The notes: generated from the sequence alone by a model not told the origin. A stretch of 64,000 nucleotides of DNA from Leisingera daeponensis DSM 23529 (GCF_000473145.1 NZ_KI421500.1:2195725-2259724); one strand, 5' to 3'. Counted from the first letter of the stretch, positions 40,958-49,662 are shown. A program made the numbers and translations.

Positions 40958-42294
40958 TGGCAGGTTCGGTTTTTGACAGCCAGGTGTATGGCGGCCTGTT
41001 CGGCTGCGGCGAGGCCAGCCGCCTGTTTTCGGACAGTGCGGAGGTGCGCGCCATGCTGCTGGTCGAGGGCGCATTGGCCAAGGCGCAGGGCGACGCGGGC
41101 ATGATCCCGCAGGAAAGCGCTGCCGCAATCGCCCGTGCGGTGGTGGAAATTGCCGTTGACCCCGGCGTGCTGAAACGGCCCAGCACGCAGAATGGCGTGC
41201 CGGTGCCGGGGCTGGTTGCCGCCTTCCGCGAGGAGATGAAAGCGCCGGAGCACGCGCAGTATGTGCATTGGGGCGCCACCTCGCAGGACATCATGGATAG
41301 CGCGCTGATGCTGCGGCTGCGCCAGGTGCTGGCACTGGTGGAAGCGGATGTGAAGGCCGCTGCGGTATCGCTTGGCAGGCTGGCCCAAACCCATGCGGAC
41401 CTGCCGATGACCGCCCGCACCTATGGGCAGCACGCCACCCCCACCAGTTTCGGCGCGGTGGCAGCCGCCTGGGGCACCCCGTTGTTGAACCTGCTGGAGG
41501 AACTGCCCGCGCTGCGCCAGTCGTGCCTGCTGGTCTCCCTCTCGGGTGCGGCGGGCACGTCCGGCGCGCTGGGGCCGAAGGCAGCAGAGGTGCGCGCTGC
41601 GATGGCCAAGGGGCTGGCATTGCAGGATCCGGGACGCAGCTGGCACAGCGACCGCACGCCGGTCCTGCGGATCGCGGACTGGCTGCAGCGGGTGACGCTG
41701 GCCTTCGGCAAGATCGGCGAGGATTGCATTGCGCTGGTGCAAAGCGGCATTTCGGAGATTTCGCTGGGCGGTGCCGGGGCGTCCTCCACCATGCCGCAGA
41801 AGCAGAACCCGGTGGCGCCTTCGGTGCTGGCGGCGCTGGCGCGGCAGGGCAGCGGCTTGTTCTCCGTCCTTCAGGGGGCCTCGGTGCAGCAGCATCAGCG
41901 CGACGGGGCGGCCTGGTTCAGCGAATGGATGAGCCTGCCGCAGATCGTTCTGGGTGCGGCCAGCGCCGCAAAGACGGGCAAGGACCTGTGCGCGGGCCTG
42001 GCACCCGATCCGGAGGCAATGGCCGCCGCGCTGTCCTGCGGGCTGGGCATGATCCACGCAGAGGCGCTGAGCTTTGCCCTAGCAGAGCAGATGCCGCGGC
42101 CCGATGCGCAAGCGGCCGTAAAGGCGCTGTGCCGGGAAGCACAGTCCTCGCAGACACCGTTGCGGGCGCTGGTGGCGCGTGACTATCCCGGCCTGGACGC
42201 GGCGGCGCTGTTTGATCCGGCGCAGCAGATGGGCCGGGCGCCGTGGGATGCCTTGCAGTTTGCCAAACGGGCTGAGGAACTGGGCAACCGGTAA
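40957..42294 (+). CDS. pcaB: 3-carboxy-cis,cis-muconate cycloisomerase
   Basis: 445-residue member of the fumarase/aspartase superfamily that lactonises 3-carboxymuconate to 4-carboxymuconolactone. The superfamily signature GASSTMPQKQNPVAPSVLAA lies near residues 270-289. ATSQDIMDSALMLRLRQVL and TYGQHATPTSFGAVAAAWG are the other conserved blocks. Length fits PcaB, and pcaD upstream supports the call over adenylosuccinate lyase. The ATG overlaps the previous stop by one base. Confidence 0.9.
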   Translation: MAGSVFDSQVYGGLFGCGEASRLFSDSAEVRAMLLVEGALAKAQGDAGMIPQESAAAIARAVVEIAVDPGVLKRPSTQNGVPVPGLVAAFREEMKAPEHAQYVHWGATSQDIMDSALMLRLRQVLALVEADVKAAAVSLGRLAQTHADLPMTARTYGQHATPTSFGAVAAAWGTPLLNLLEELPALRQSCLLVSLSGAAGTSGALGPKAAEVRAAMAKGLALQDPGRSWHSDRTPVLRIADWLQRVTLAFGKIGEDCIALVQSGISEISLGGAGASSTMPQKQNPVAPSVLAALARQGSGLFSVLQGASVQQHQRDGAAWFSEWMSLPQIVLGAASAAKTGKDLCAGLAPDPEAMAAALSCGLGMIHAEALSFALAEQMPRPDAQAAVKALCREAQSSQTPLRALVARDYPGLDAAALFDPAQQMGRAPWDALQFAKRAEELGNR

Positions 42295-42463
42295 AGGAAG
42301 TTCAGAAGATAACGCGTGTTCACGCTGCTCCTCATGGCCATCGGCTGCACGGTGTTTCTGTGCAGCGAGTCTTCTGTGACGTAATACCGCCGCCGGGCTG
42401 CCGTATTCCCGCTTGATGCAGCCAGGCCGCCGCGCCACCCTGACTGAAACGGGGAGGAAAACC

Positions 42464-43552
42464 ATGCAAACCATCAAAGCCGCTGTCTGCCACGCGTTCG
42501 GAGCCCCGCTGGTGATTGAAGAGGTCCTGCTGGCACCGCCCGGCATGGGCGAGGTCGAGGTCACGCTGGACGCGGTCGCCATCTGCCACAGCGACATCTC
42601 CTATTCTGAAGGCGCCTGGGGCGGATATCTGCCTGCGGTCTACGGGCATGAGGCCGCCGGGGTGATTACCGGCCTTGGCGGGGGTGTGCAGGGGTTTGCC
42701 AAGGGCGACTCCGTCGTGGTCACCCTGATCCGCAGCTGCGGAACCTGCCCGTCCTGCGCAAGCGGCAGGCCGGTGATCTGCGAAACACCCTATGATGGTG
42801 TGAACGGCCCGCTGAAGACAGCCGAAGGCCGGCCGCTGGAACAGGCCATGGCCTGCGGTGCCTTTGCCGAGAAGGTGGTGGTGGACCAGCGCCAGATCGT
42901 GAAGATCCCGGCTGAAATGGGCAAGGACGCTGCGGCGCTGATGTCCTGCGGGGTGATCACCGGCGTCGGGGCGGCAGTCAACGCCGCCCAGCTGCGGGCC
43001 GGGCAGGACGTGGTGGTGATCGGTGCGGGCGGCGTAGGTCTCAACGCCATCCAGGGGGCCCGCATTGCCGGCGCCCGGCGCATCGTTGCGGTGGACATGA
43101 GCCAGGAGAAACTGGACATCGCCAAGGAGTTCGGCGCGACCCACGGCGTTCTGGCAACTGAGGACAAGCCGTGGAAAGCCGCATTCCGGGCGCTTGGCGG
43201 CCGCGGCGCGGATGCGGTGCTGGTCACAGTCGGCGCCATTCCCGCCTACGAGCAAGCCCCGCGCTATCTGGCGCGCGGCGGCAGGGCGGTGCTGATCGGC
43301 ATGCCGCATTCCGGCGCCAAGGCCAGCTACGAGCCGGTGGTTCTGGCCGCCGTGGGACAGGGGCTGATAGGCTCCAAGATGGGGGATGTGGTGATCCAGC
43401 GGGACATTCCTTGGATGGTCGACCTCTACCAGCAGGGCCGGCTGAAACTCGATGAGCTGATCTCGGGCCGCTGGTCCCTGGAGCAGATCAACGAGGCCAT
43501 TGCCGACACCAAGACTGGCTCTGCCAAGCGCAATGTGATTGTCTTTGACTGA
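42464..43552 (+). CDS. Zinc-dependent alcohol dehydrogenase (MDR family)
   Basis: 362-residue medium-chain dehydrogenase. Catalytic zinc ligands: Cys in AVAICHSDISYSEGAW and His in VYGHEAAG. Structural zinc: four cysteines in RSCGTCPSCASGRPVICETP. The NAD-binding glycine motif is VVIGAGGVGLNAIQGARIAG. The domain pattern is close to class III (formaldehyde/S-hydroxymethyl-glutathione) enzymes, but the specific substrate is not evident. GGGAGGAAA precedes the ATG at 42464. It sits upstream of a small protein gene and a decayed sugar-acid dehydratase. Confidence 0.88.
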   Translation: MQTIKAAVCHAFGAPLVIEEVLLAPPGMGEVEVTLDAVAICHSDISYSEGAWGGYLPAVYGHEAAGVITGLGGGVQGFAKGDSVVVTLIRSCGTCPSCASGRPVICETPYDGVNGPLKTAEGRPLEQAMACGAFAEKVVVDQRQIVKIPAEMGKDAAALMSCGVITGVGAAVNAAQLRAGQDVVVIGAGGVGLNAIQGARIAGARRIVAVDMSQEKLDIAKEFGATHGVLATEDKPWKAAFRALGGRGADAVLVTVGAIPAYEQAPRYLARGGRAVLIGMPHSGAKASYEPVVLAAVGQGLIGSKMGDVVIQRDIPWMVDLYQQGRLKLDELISGRWSLEQINEAIADTKTGSAKRNVIVFD

Positions 43553-43576
43553 CACGCACAAACCGGAGCGCAGCCC

Positions 43577-43945
43577 GTGCTGAAATTCCTGACCAGCCTG
43601 TTCAAGCCTGAACCGGTGAAACCGGCCCCGGCCACCTCGGAGACGTCGATGCTGTTTGCGGTGGAGGAGATTGTCCCCTTCCTGACGCGGCTTGCGAACA
43701 ATCCCCGTTTCGGCCTGCCGGGCGGGCTGGCGGCTTCGGTCGCCGCAGGACTGCCGGACCTTGCCGAGCAGCAGAGCCGCCGCTGGCGCATTGACGGCGG
43801 CTTTGACACGGTGCCTGCGCATTTCGAAATCGAGGTGATGATGGAGCGCGGAGGCGAGGCAGATGTCACCTTCTTTGCCCCGCAGCCCGCGGTGGCGGAG
43901 ATCAACCGGGAACTGGCCGCCTTTGATGCGGCGGCGGAGCGGTAG
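43577..43945 (+). CDS. Hypothetical protein (122 residues)
   Basis: Unrecognised. GTG start at 43577, 24 bp after the dehydrogenase stop, so probably co-transcribed. No membrane segments or signal peptide. The centre (MLFAVEEIVPFLTRLANNPR, then LPDLAEQQSRRWRIDGGFDT) and the beta-like HFEIEVMMERGGEADVTFFA suggest a compact mixed fold. Codon use matches the neighbours. It is followed directly by a pseudogene. Confidence 0.6.
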   Translation: MLKFLTSLFKPEPVKPAPATSETSMLFAVEEIVPFLTRLANNPRFGLPGGLAASVAAGLPDLAEQQSRRWRIDGGFDTVPAHFEIEVMMERGGEADVTFFAPQPAVAEINRELAAFDAAAER

Positions 43946-43948
43946 GCG

Positions 43949-44516
43949 GTGAAGCTGCATGACCTGAACGTGGTCGTTACCGCCCTGCCGGCCCCCGGCT
44001 GGGGCAGGCGCTTGAGCCCTGTTCGCCGCTCTGGTTCGTGAAACCCACACCGCCCGACAATATCGAAGGCATGACCTAGGGTGCCCGCAGCCTGCGCATT
44101 CCCGTGGCCACGGGCGAGCGGATGACCACCACATCCGACTGCGCCGCAATGCTGCGGGCTGGTGCTGCGGAGATCCGGCAGCCCGCCTTGGGCCGGGCCG
44201 GCGGCATTTGGGAAATGAAAAAGGCCGCGGCGATTGCCGAGGTGTTGAACGCATTGCACCGGATCTGTACGCCGGGCCGGTGAATTGGGCCGCCAGCATT
44301 CACTTCGCCGCCTCGATCCCAGCATTCTGCTGCTGGGGACGATCGGGACCCCGTTCCACGAACCGCTGATCAAAGGCTACATCCGGGCCGAAAACCGCTC
44401 TGGCACGCGCACGCCCTTTCACCGGCAGCGATCTGCACCTCAGCATGCAGGAGGCCGCCTGCGATTGCGCCAAGGGCTATGCTTTTGCCGGTGGCACTCC
44501 GCCCATTGCGGAATGA
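43949..44516 (+). pseudogene. Decayed enolase-superfamily (mandelate racemase/sugar-acid dehydratase-like) gene
   Basis: Pieces of one enolase-superfamily enzyme in order but in different frames. The N-terminus VKLHDLNVVVTALPAPGWG (from 43949) jumps to PCSPLWFVKPTPPDNIEGM, then an in-frame TAG (44076-44078). Then come RSLRIPVATGERMTTTSDCA, AAEIRQPALGRAGGIWEMKK, NWAASIHFAASIP, HEPLIKGYIRAEN and the C-terminal FTGSDLHLSMQEAACDCAKG up to TGA 44514. About half of the gene, including much of the barrel, is deleted. No product is possible. The family includes galactonate/fuconate-type dehydratases. Confidence 0.85.
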
Positions 44517-44590
44517 AACGCTACTGCGGGGTGACTCGGGCGCCGGAAAGGGTAATGTTGCCGGCAAAAGACGACCGCAGGACCTGAGCA

Positions 44591-44923
44591 TTGACCCTTT
44601 CGCCCCAAGACGCGCTTCCCCCGGAAACCCCTCAGAACATGCAAGAAAGTGCTGCCGCTGCGGCTGCGTTCCTCAAGGCGCTGGCCCATGAGGGGCGGCT
44701 GATGATTCTGTGCCATCTAGGCGCGGGCGAGCGGTCGGTCGGTGAATTGGAGGGGCTGCTGGACATGCGCCAGGCTGCGGTCAGCCAGATGCTGGCCCGG
44801 CTGCGCGAAGAAGGCCTGGTTGCCACCCGGCGCGAGGGGAAAACGGTCTATTACTCGCTGCAGGATCCGAAAACCGAAGAGACCATCGCCCTGCTTTACA
44901 AGCATTTCTGCAGCGGTCTCTGA
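44591..44923 (+). CDS. ArsR-family regulator with SqrR/BigR-like cysteines
   Basis: 110-residue ArsR-type winged-helix repressor. The DNA-recognition region is LLDMRQAAVSQMLARLREEG and the wing REGKTVYYSLQ. C41 (MILCHLGAG) and C107 (KHFCSGL) fall where the two sulfur-sensing cysteines of Rhodobacter SqrR lie; SqrR links them with a polysulfide bridge and releases DNA (established for SqrR). I use the TTG at 44591, which has AGGA 8 nt upstream; starting at ATG 44639 would only shift numbering. No sulfide-oxidation gene is adjacent, so targets are unknown. Confidence 0.85.
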   Translation: MTLSPQDALPPETPQNMQESAAAAAAFLKALAHEGRLMILCHLGAGERSVGELEGLLDMRQAAVSQMLARLREEGLVATRREGKTVYYSLQDPKTEETIALLYKHFCSGL

Positions 44924-44989
44924 GCTGCGCGGCAGCACTCCGTTCTGAAACCAACGGCCTGCCCCGCAGCGGATCCCGCGCTGCGCTTT

Positions 44990-45052
44990 GCGCAGCGCCA
45001 CGCCCAACCGGAAGGGCGCATTTTGCGAATGCGCCGGGGCGGGCGGGAGCGC
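44990..45052 (+). repeat. Dispersed repeat family 2, copy B
   Basis: GCGCCACGCCCAACCGGAAG (44995-45014), internal hairpin GCGCATTTTGCGAATGCGC and a GGGCGGGAGCGCC end. It aligns with copies A (34867-34930, minus) and C (62045-62107). The internal stem differs in sequence between copies but keeps pairing, which argues for structural selection. Located between the ArsR gene and the convergent FAH gene. Confidence 0.75.
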
Positions 45053-45077
45053 CCCGCCTTGTCTCACCCGACTTGCC

Positions 45078-45926
45078 TCAGCTGTCCGCGCGCACGGTTT
45101 GGGTTTGCACGCCGAGGCCTTCGATCTCCAGCCGCATCACATCGCCCGGTTTCAAATAGACCGGTGCGGGCTTCATGCCCATGCCCACGCCCGGCGGTGT
45201 GCCGGTCGCGATTACATCGCCCGGATGCAGGGTCATCAGCTGGCTAAGATGCGCGATGATCTGCGCCACTGTGAACACCATTGTGCGGGTGCTGCCGGTT
45301 TGCCTGCGTTCTCCGTTCACGTCGCACGTGAGCCACAGGGCTTGCGGATCGGGCACCTCGTCGCGAGTCACCAGCCATGGGCCCACGGGACCGAAGGTGT
45401 CGCAGCTTTTGCCCTTGGTCCATTGGCCGGTCAGCTTGGTCTGATAGTCGCGCTCGGACACGTCGTTGATCAAGCAATAGCCTGCCACGTGGTTCAGCGC
45501 CTCTGCCTCTGACACGTATTTGGCAGCGGTGCCGATCACCACGCCCAGTTCGACCTCCCAATCCGCAGCGACCGAGCCGCGCGGCAAGATCACATCGTCA
45601 TTTGCGCCAGCGATCGAAGAGGTGGCCTTGAGGAACAGAATCGGATGCTCCGGCAGCGCCATGTCCATCTCTTCAGCGTGATCGGTATAGTTGAGGCCGA
45701 TCCCCAGAAACTTGCCCGGCTGCCCGACGCAGGGGGCCAGGTCCGGCGTGCCCGGCACCAGCGGCAGCGTCTGCGGATCCAGTGCGGCCAGTCTGGCCAA
45801 GGTTGCCTCATCCAGCACAGCCCCGGTGATATCCGGCACATGCGCCGACAGATCCCGGACCGCGCCTGCGCCGTCCAGCAGTCCCGGCCGCACGTCTCCG
45901 CCGGAGCGGTATCGCAGAAGTTTCAT
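45078..45926 (-). CDS. Fumarylacetoacetate hydrolase (FAH) family protein
   Basis: 282-residue FAH-family enzyme. Conserved metal-site blocks are GIGLNYTDHAEEMDM (His), ADWEVELGVVIGTAAKYV (Glu-x-Glu type ligands), and YCLINDVSERDYQTK (Asp). The closing GDVIATGTPPGVGMGMKP is the family signature. Members cleave acylpyruvates, 2,4-diketo acids or ureidoglycolate-like compounds. The length and motif set resemble 2,4-diketo-3-deoxy-fuconate hydrolases. Its minus-strand start lies 32 bp after the large ABC-like gene, so they may share a transcript. Substrate is not determined. Confidence 0.85.
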   Translation of the reverse strand: MKLLRYRSGGDVRPGLLDGAGAVRDLSAHVPDITGAVLDEATLARLAALDPQTLPLVPGTPDLAPCVGQPGKFLGIGLNYTDHAEEMDMALPEHPILFLKATSSIAGANDDVILPRGSVAADWEVELGVVIGTAAKYVSEAEALNHVAGYCLINDVSERDYQTKLTGQWTKGKSCDTFGPVGPWLVTRDEVPDPQALWLTCDVNGERRQTGSTRTMVFTVAQIIAHLSQLMTLHPGDVIATGTPPGVGMGMKPAPVYLKPGDVMRLEIEGLGVQTQTVRADS

Positions 45927-45958
45927 CAGTGTCTTCCCTGTTTCCTGTTGGTTCCGGT

Positions 45959-48913
45959 TCAGTTGGAGACGTAGCCCGCCACCACCTGCAGCAGCTTGAA
46001 GGCGGTTGAAGCGTCGTTTTCGACAACCGCCAGGAATTCCTCCTCGCCGATCCGCAAGCAGCGCAGGTCGCTTTCCGCAATCATGCTTAGCGCCCGCGGC
46101 TCCTGCCGGATCAGGCCCAGCTCCCCCACCAGCCGGCCCGGGCCGACCCTGGCAATCAGCCGGTCTTCCATGCCCTCTTGCGGCAGGTACAGCCCGGCCT
46201 CGCCTTCGAGGATCATATAGGCGCCGTCCGAGGCCTCATCATCCTTGAGGAAAACCGCCGCACCCTTGGCGGCCTCGTACCAGCGCGCGCCAAAGGCGAG
46301 AAGGCGCAGCTGGCGGCGGTTCAGGCCGGAGAAAAGCTCGGTCTGTTCCAGCGCCCGCAGCTTGCGGGCCAGGTCCTGACTGGCCGCCCCCTCGCCTGCC
46401 GCCACTGCCTGCGCCTCGTCGCTGACCAGCCGTCCCTGGCGCAGTTCATAAAAGACGTCGAACACATCGGGGTTCTGGAAGCCGGACGCCAGGTAAATCA
46501 ATGTGGTGTCCGGCAGCAGCTTGCGCAGGTTCTTGTGCACCGCCACCCGGGTTTCCAGGTCATAGCTTGCCATGGCGGTATCCAGGATCAGGATGTCCGG
46601 CCGCTTGATGGTGGCACGGCAGAACGCCAACGGCTCGGCAAAGCTGGCCGCCAGCCCCTGCCCGCCCACGGCGATCGGCATGTCAAAGATCAGCTCCACC
46701 ACCTTGTCGCGCAGGCCTTCGCGCACCATCAGATCGGAGACCAGCTTGCGCACCTCATCCGCCTTGGCGCCGGCCGCATCCGAAATTTTACCAAACAGCG
46801 CGTTTTCCAGAACCGTCAGGGTGGGAGCGAAACTGTCCCGTGAGAACGGCACAAAGCTGGGCCCAAGCGATTTCAGGAGGCTCTCCCCATGGCTGCGGCG
46901 GAAGCCCAGGATACGCTCTTTCATCCTGTCCTCGAAAGCCGGGCCAATCTGTTCGGCAGATATGGTGAAAGGCACAATCAGCAGCTGCGCAAGTTCTTCG
47001 CGGCTAAGCTTTTTGACATTGCCGGAACCTTGCCGGTCCATGAGAGCAATCGCCGCCTCATAGGCCTCCACATCCAGCCCTAGCTTGCGGAACAGCGGGT
47101 GGCCGGTGCCATCCATGCCGAAGATCTGCCGCAGCATTTCCACCACATCGCGGGTCAGCGACACCAGGCTCTCGTCCAGCCCCAGCTGTTTGAGCAGGGC
47201 CAGAAACTCCGCATGCCGCAGCAGCGTTTCAACTGTCATCGGTTCCTGGGATGCGGCAAACAGCAGGTTCTCCGCGACCGGCAGCGCCGGGTTGTAGCTG
47301 TCGGCGTCCAGGAACCGCACATGCAGATCCAGGCCCGCGTTCTCAACAGCCTGGCGCACAGCAGGGCGCAGCCTGACCAGCTGGTCTGCCAGGCCCGGGT
47401 GGGCGGTGGCCTCGAAAAACTGATCGATGCCGCGGCGGAACAGGGCGGTGTCGGACCCTATCCCCTCCACCAGTTTCAGCCACCAGCCCCGCAGCTCCTC
47501 CTCGCTCGTGAACCCGGCGAGCTCAGGATCCAGCCAGCGCGCGTCGAAGGGGTCGGGGCTGTTGCCTGCGCGAATGGCGGTTTCCAGCCGCGCTAGGTTC
47601 TGGCCCTGGTCCAGCGGGCGCAGACGCATCGGCATCATCACATTGTCGCCAAACGAGCCTTGGAACAGAACCGGCCGGGAGGTGGCAAAGCCGATCCGCG
47701 CGGCCAGCGTGGCCTGATGCAGGCTGCTGAGGTTCTGATCCGCGACCGTGACGGTGCCGGAGGACGGCAGGATTTCCCGGGTCAGCAGTTCCGCCAGGGC
47801 ACGCCTGTCTTCCTCCGAGGGGGCGGCAATCCCGATCACCTGCCCGGCGGGGAATGCCGCGCTCAATTCCTCCAGCACAAGGTTTCCATCGGCGTCCCGC
47901 ACGGTGACAGAGTCCAGCACGATGTCCCCGTTGAGACGCGGCAGTTCCTCCGGTTCGCCGGTCATCAGCTTCTCGCCGATCATGCCCTGCGGCGCAAAGC
48001 GCTCCAGGACCACGTCCCAGCGCACGCTCATGTCCTGGGTCTGGTTGTAATAGGCCAGCAGCTCTTTCCAGGGGGCGGCGAGATCCTTGTAGGCTGCCAG
48101 CGCCGCCACCAGCGCCCCCAGCGAGACCTTGCCCTGCAAGACCAGGTAGCCGCCGATTGCGTAGAAGAAGAACGGCGTCAGCTGGGAAATGAAGTTGTTG
48201 AGGAACTTCATGAAGAACTTCTTCTGGTAGATCTGGAAGCGGATATCATAGAGCCACCCGAGCCGGTCGGTGATCACCGCCATCCGGTAGCGCCAGCCGC
48301 CGTTGATTCTGAGCGTCGCGGCCCCCGCCGCGCTTTCGCCGATCTCGGTCGCCAGGGCGCGCACCTGTTTGATCCGTTTCTTGTTCAGCTGGTTGATCTG
48401 CCGCTGCAGCATCGGGATCAGCCAGCCTTGCAACGGAATGAGCGCAATCGCCGCCATCCCGAACCAGAAGTTCTGCAGGAACAGAAAGAACAGGATGGTC
48501 AGCATCTGGCCCGCCTGCAGCACCGGCTGGCTAACCGCATCCCCCATCAGCCCGCCCATCGGTTCCGACTCCGAGGTCACCATCGACACCAGTTCACCTT
48601 GGCTGACGCGCTCAAAATACGGTTGCGGAAACCGCAGGACCCGGGCGATCAGCTGATAGCGGAAGCGGCGCAGCATCCGCTCGGCCAGCACGCCTTTCAT
48701 GGTGTTGATGCGCATTTTCAGCAGCCCGTGGCACAGCACCGACACCAGGAAAGCGCCGCACAGGATCCACAGGAAGGTCAGCTGGTCGAAACTGTACCCC
48801 AGCACGGTGACGGTACCGGTTTCCGAACCGATGGCATCGTTGATGATCCGCTTGGGCAGCTCCAGCGTCAGATACAGCAGCGGGAACAGGCAGGCGGTGA
48901 CCACCAGCAGCAC
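45959..48913 (-). CDS. ABC-exporter-like protein with degenerate ATPase motifs and cNMP-binding domain
   Basis: 984 residues from GTG 48913. Residues 1-300 form an ABC type I transmembrane domain. The ATPase half (about 330-830) is degenerate: the Walker A position reads IGIAAPSEEDRRALAELL with no GKS/T, the signature is VGGQGLAASFAEP instead of LSGGQ, and Walker B is ILILDTAMASYD without the catalytic Glu. An insertion of about 250 residues (430-690) includes an EF-hand-like DRQGSGNVKKLSREEL. Residues 855-975 are a cNMP-binding domain (LFSGLNRRQLRLLAFGARWY, GELGLIRQEPRALSMIAES). ATP hydrolysis is doubtful. The true start is probably upstream (see findings). Confidence 0.8.
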   Translation of the reverse strand: MLLVVTACLFPLLYLTLELPKRIINDAIGSETGTVTVLGYSFDQLTFLWILCGAFLVSVLCHGLLKMRINTMKGVLAERMLRRFRYQLIARVLRFPQPYFERVSQGELVSMVTSESEPMGGLMGDAVSQPVLQAGQMLTILFFLFLQNFWFGMAAIALIPLQGWLIPMLQRQINQLNKKRIKQVRALATEIGESAAGAATLRINGGWRYRMAVITDRLGWLYDIRFQIYQKKFFMKFLNNFISQLTPFFFYAIGGYLVLQGKVSLGALVAALAAYKDLAAPWKELLAYYNQTQDMSVRWDVVLERFAPQGMIGEKLMTGEPEELPRLNGDIVLDSVTVRDADGNLVLEELSAAFPAGQVIGIAAPSEEDRRALAELLTREILPSSGTVTVADQNLSSLHQATLAARIGFATSRPVLFQGSFGDNVMMPMRLRPLDQGQNLARLETAIRAGNSPDPFDARWLDPELAGFTSEEELRGWWLKLVEGIGSDTALFRRGIDQFFEATAHPGLADQLVRLRPAVRQAVENAGLDLHVRFLDADSYNPALPVAENLLFAASQEPMTVETLLRHAEFLALLKQLGLDESLVSLTRDVVEMLRQIFGMDGTGHPLFRKLGLDVEAYEAAIALMDRQGSGNVKKLSREELAQLLIVPFTISAEQIGPAFEDRMKERILGFRRSHGESLLKSLGPSFVPFSRDSFAPTLTVLENALFGKISDAAGAKADEVRKLVSDLMVREGLRDKVVELIFDMPIAVGGQGLAASFAEPLAFCRATIKRPDILILDTAMASYDLETRVAVHKNLRKLLPDTTLIYLASGFQNPDVFDVFYELRQGRLVSDEAQAVAAGEGAASQDLARKLRALEQTELFSGLNRRQLRLLAFGARWYEAAKGAAVFLKDDEASDGAYMILEGEAGLYLPQEGMEDRLIARVGPGRLVGELGLIRQEPRALSMIAESDLRCLRIGEEEFLAVVENDASTAFKLLQVVAGYVSN

Positions 48914-49151
48914 CAGCTGATCGCGTTTCGAGTATTTCCAGATGAAACGGAACAGAGAGCGTTCGATGGGAAAGCTCCATCAATGGCGGCTTCGGGTGTG
49001 GTCTGCCTTATGGGTAGCGCGGTTTGACGGGCACAGGCAATGGGCAGAAACCCGCTTTGTCCCGTTACGGCACCCTGCGGGCACGGCATTTGCCAGGCGG
49101 CGAAAAACCCGTAAGGTTCCAGCCAGGTACACATGCTGGAGGTCATTCGGT

Positions 49152-49544
49152 TTGCCGGATTATGTCGGTTCTGTTCTGCTGCTGCTCTGTGCTTTGCAGG
49201 TCAAGCACCTGTTTGCCGACTTCTTTCTGCAGACGCCGAAAATGCTGTCTGGCCGCTGTGCCTATGTCCACGCCGGGCGCGCGCAGCATGCCGGGGTTCA
49301 TGTGATCGGCTCGGCCATCGTCTTTTTGCTGTTCGGCGCGCCGGTGACCTTCATCCTGGTGCTGGGAGCGCTGGAGTGGGTGGTGCATTTCCACATCGAC
49401 TTCGGCAAGGCGCGCTTTTCCGAGCGCAAGAAGCTGAATCCGCAGCAGGCGATGTTCTGGCAGGCGATGGGCTCGGACCAGGCGCTGCATCAGCTGACCT
49501 ATATCGCCATGGCCTGGGCCTGGGTGAAATACGCCGCGATGTGA
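49152..49544 (+). CDS. DUF3307 membrane protein
   Basis: 130 residues, DUF3307 family (function unknown): VKHLFADFFLQTPKML, then HAGVHVIGSAIVFLLF and the conserved LEWVVHFHIDFGKARFSERK. Three to four membrane helices. The start is decided by the ribosome site: GGAGG at 49138-49142 lies 9 nt before TTG 49152, while the longer frame to 48942 is unsupported and overlaps the ABC gene start. Strand is opposite to that gene. Confidence 0.75.
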   Translation: MPDYVGSVLLLLCALQVKHLFADFFLQTPKMLSGRCAYVHAGRAQHAGVHVIGSAIVFLLFGAPVTFILVLGALEWVVHFHIDFGKARFSERKKLNPQQAMFWQAMGSDQALHQLTYIAMAWAWVKYAAM

Positions 49545-49576
49545 AACCGGCTATCGGCTGGGGGCCGGCCCCCAGA

Positions 49577-49605
49577 CCCCCGGAGTATTTTCCGGAAAAG
49601 TGAAA
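49577..49605 (+). repeat. Dispersed repeat family 1, copy 4
   Basis: CCCCCGGAGTATTTTCCGGA then AAAGTGAAA, 32 bp past the DUF3307 stop and before the convergent Lrp gene. Same core as the copies at 11785, 20261 and 29687. Confidence 0.7.
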
Positions 49606-49662
49606 TGCTAAGGTCGCGGTCTCAGTTTTTTCCAGATCCGCCGCCCCCGGCTGGCGCGGCGT

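Noticed and set aside
42316..42384. 22-residue hydrophobic frame (GTG start) between pcaB and the dehydrogenase
   Set aside because: Could be a small membrane peptide, but no clear ribosome site and too short to judge without conservation data.
42332..44299. 655-codon minus-strand frame over the zinc dehydrogenase and pseudogene
   Set aside because: Shadow of the dehydrogenase; low-complexity translation.
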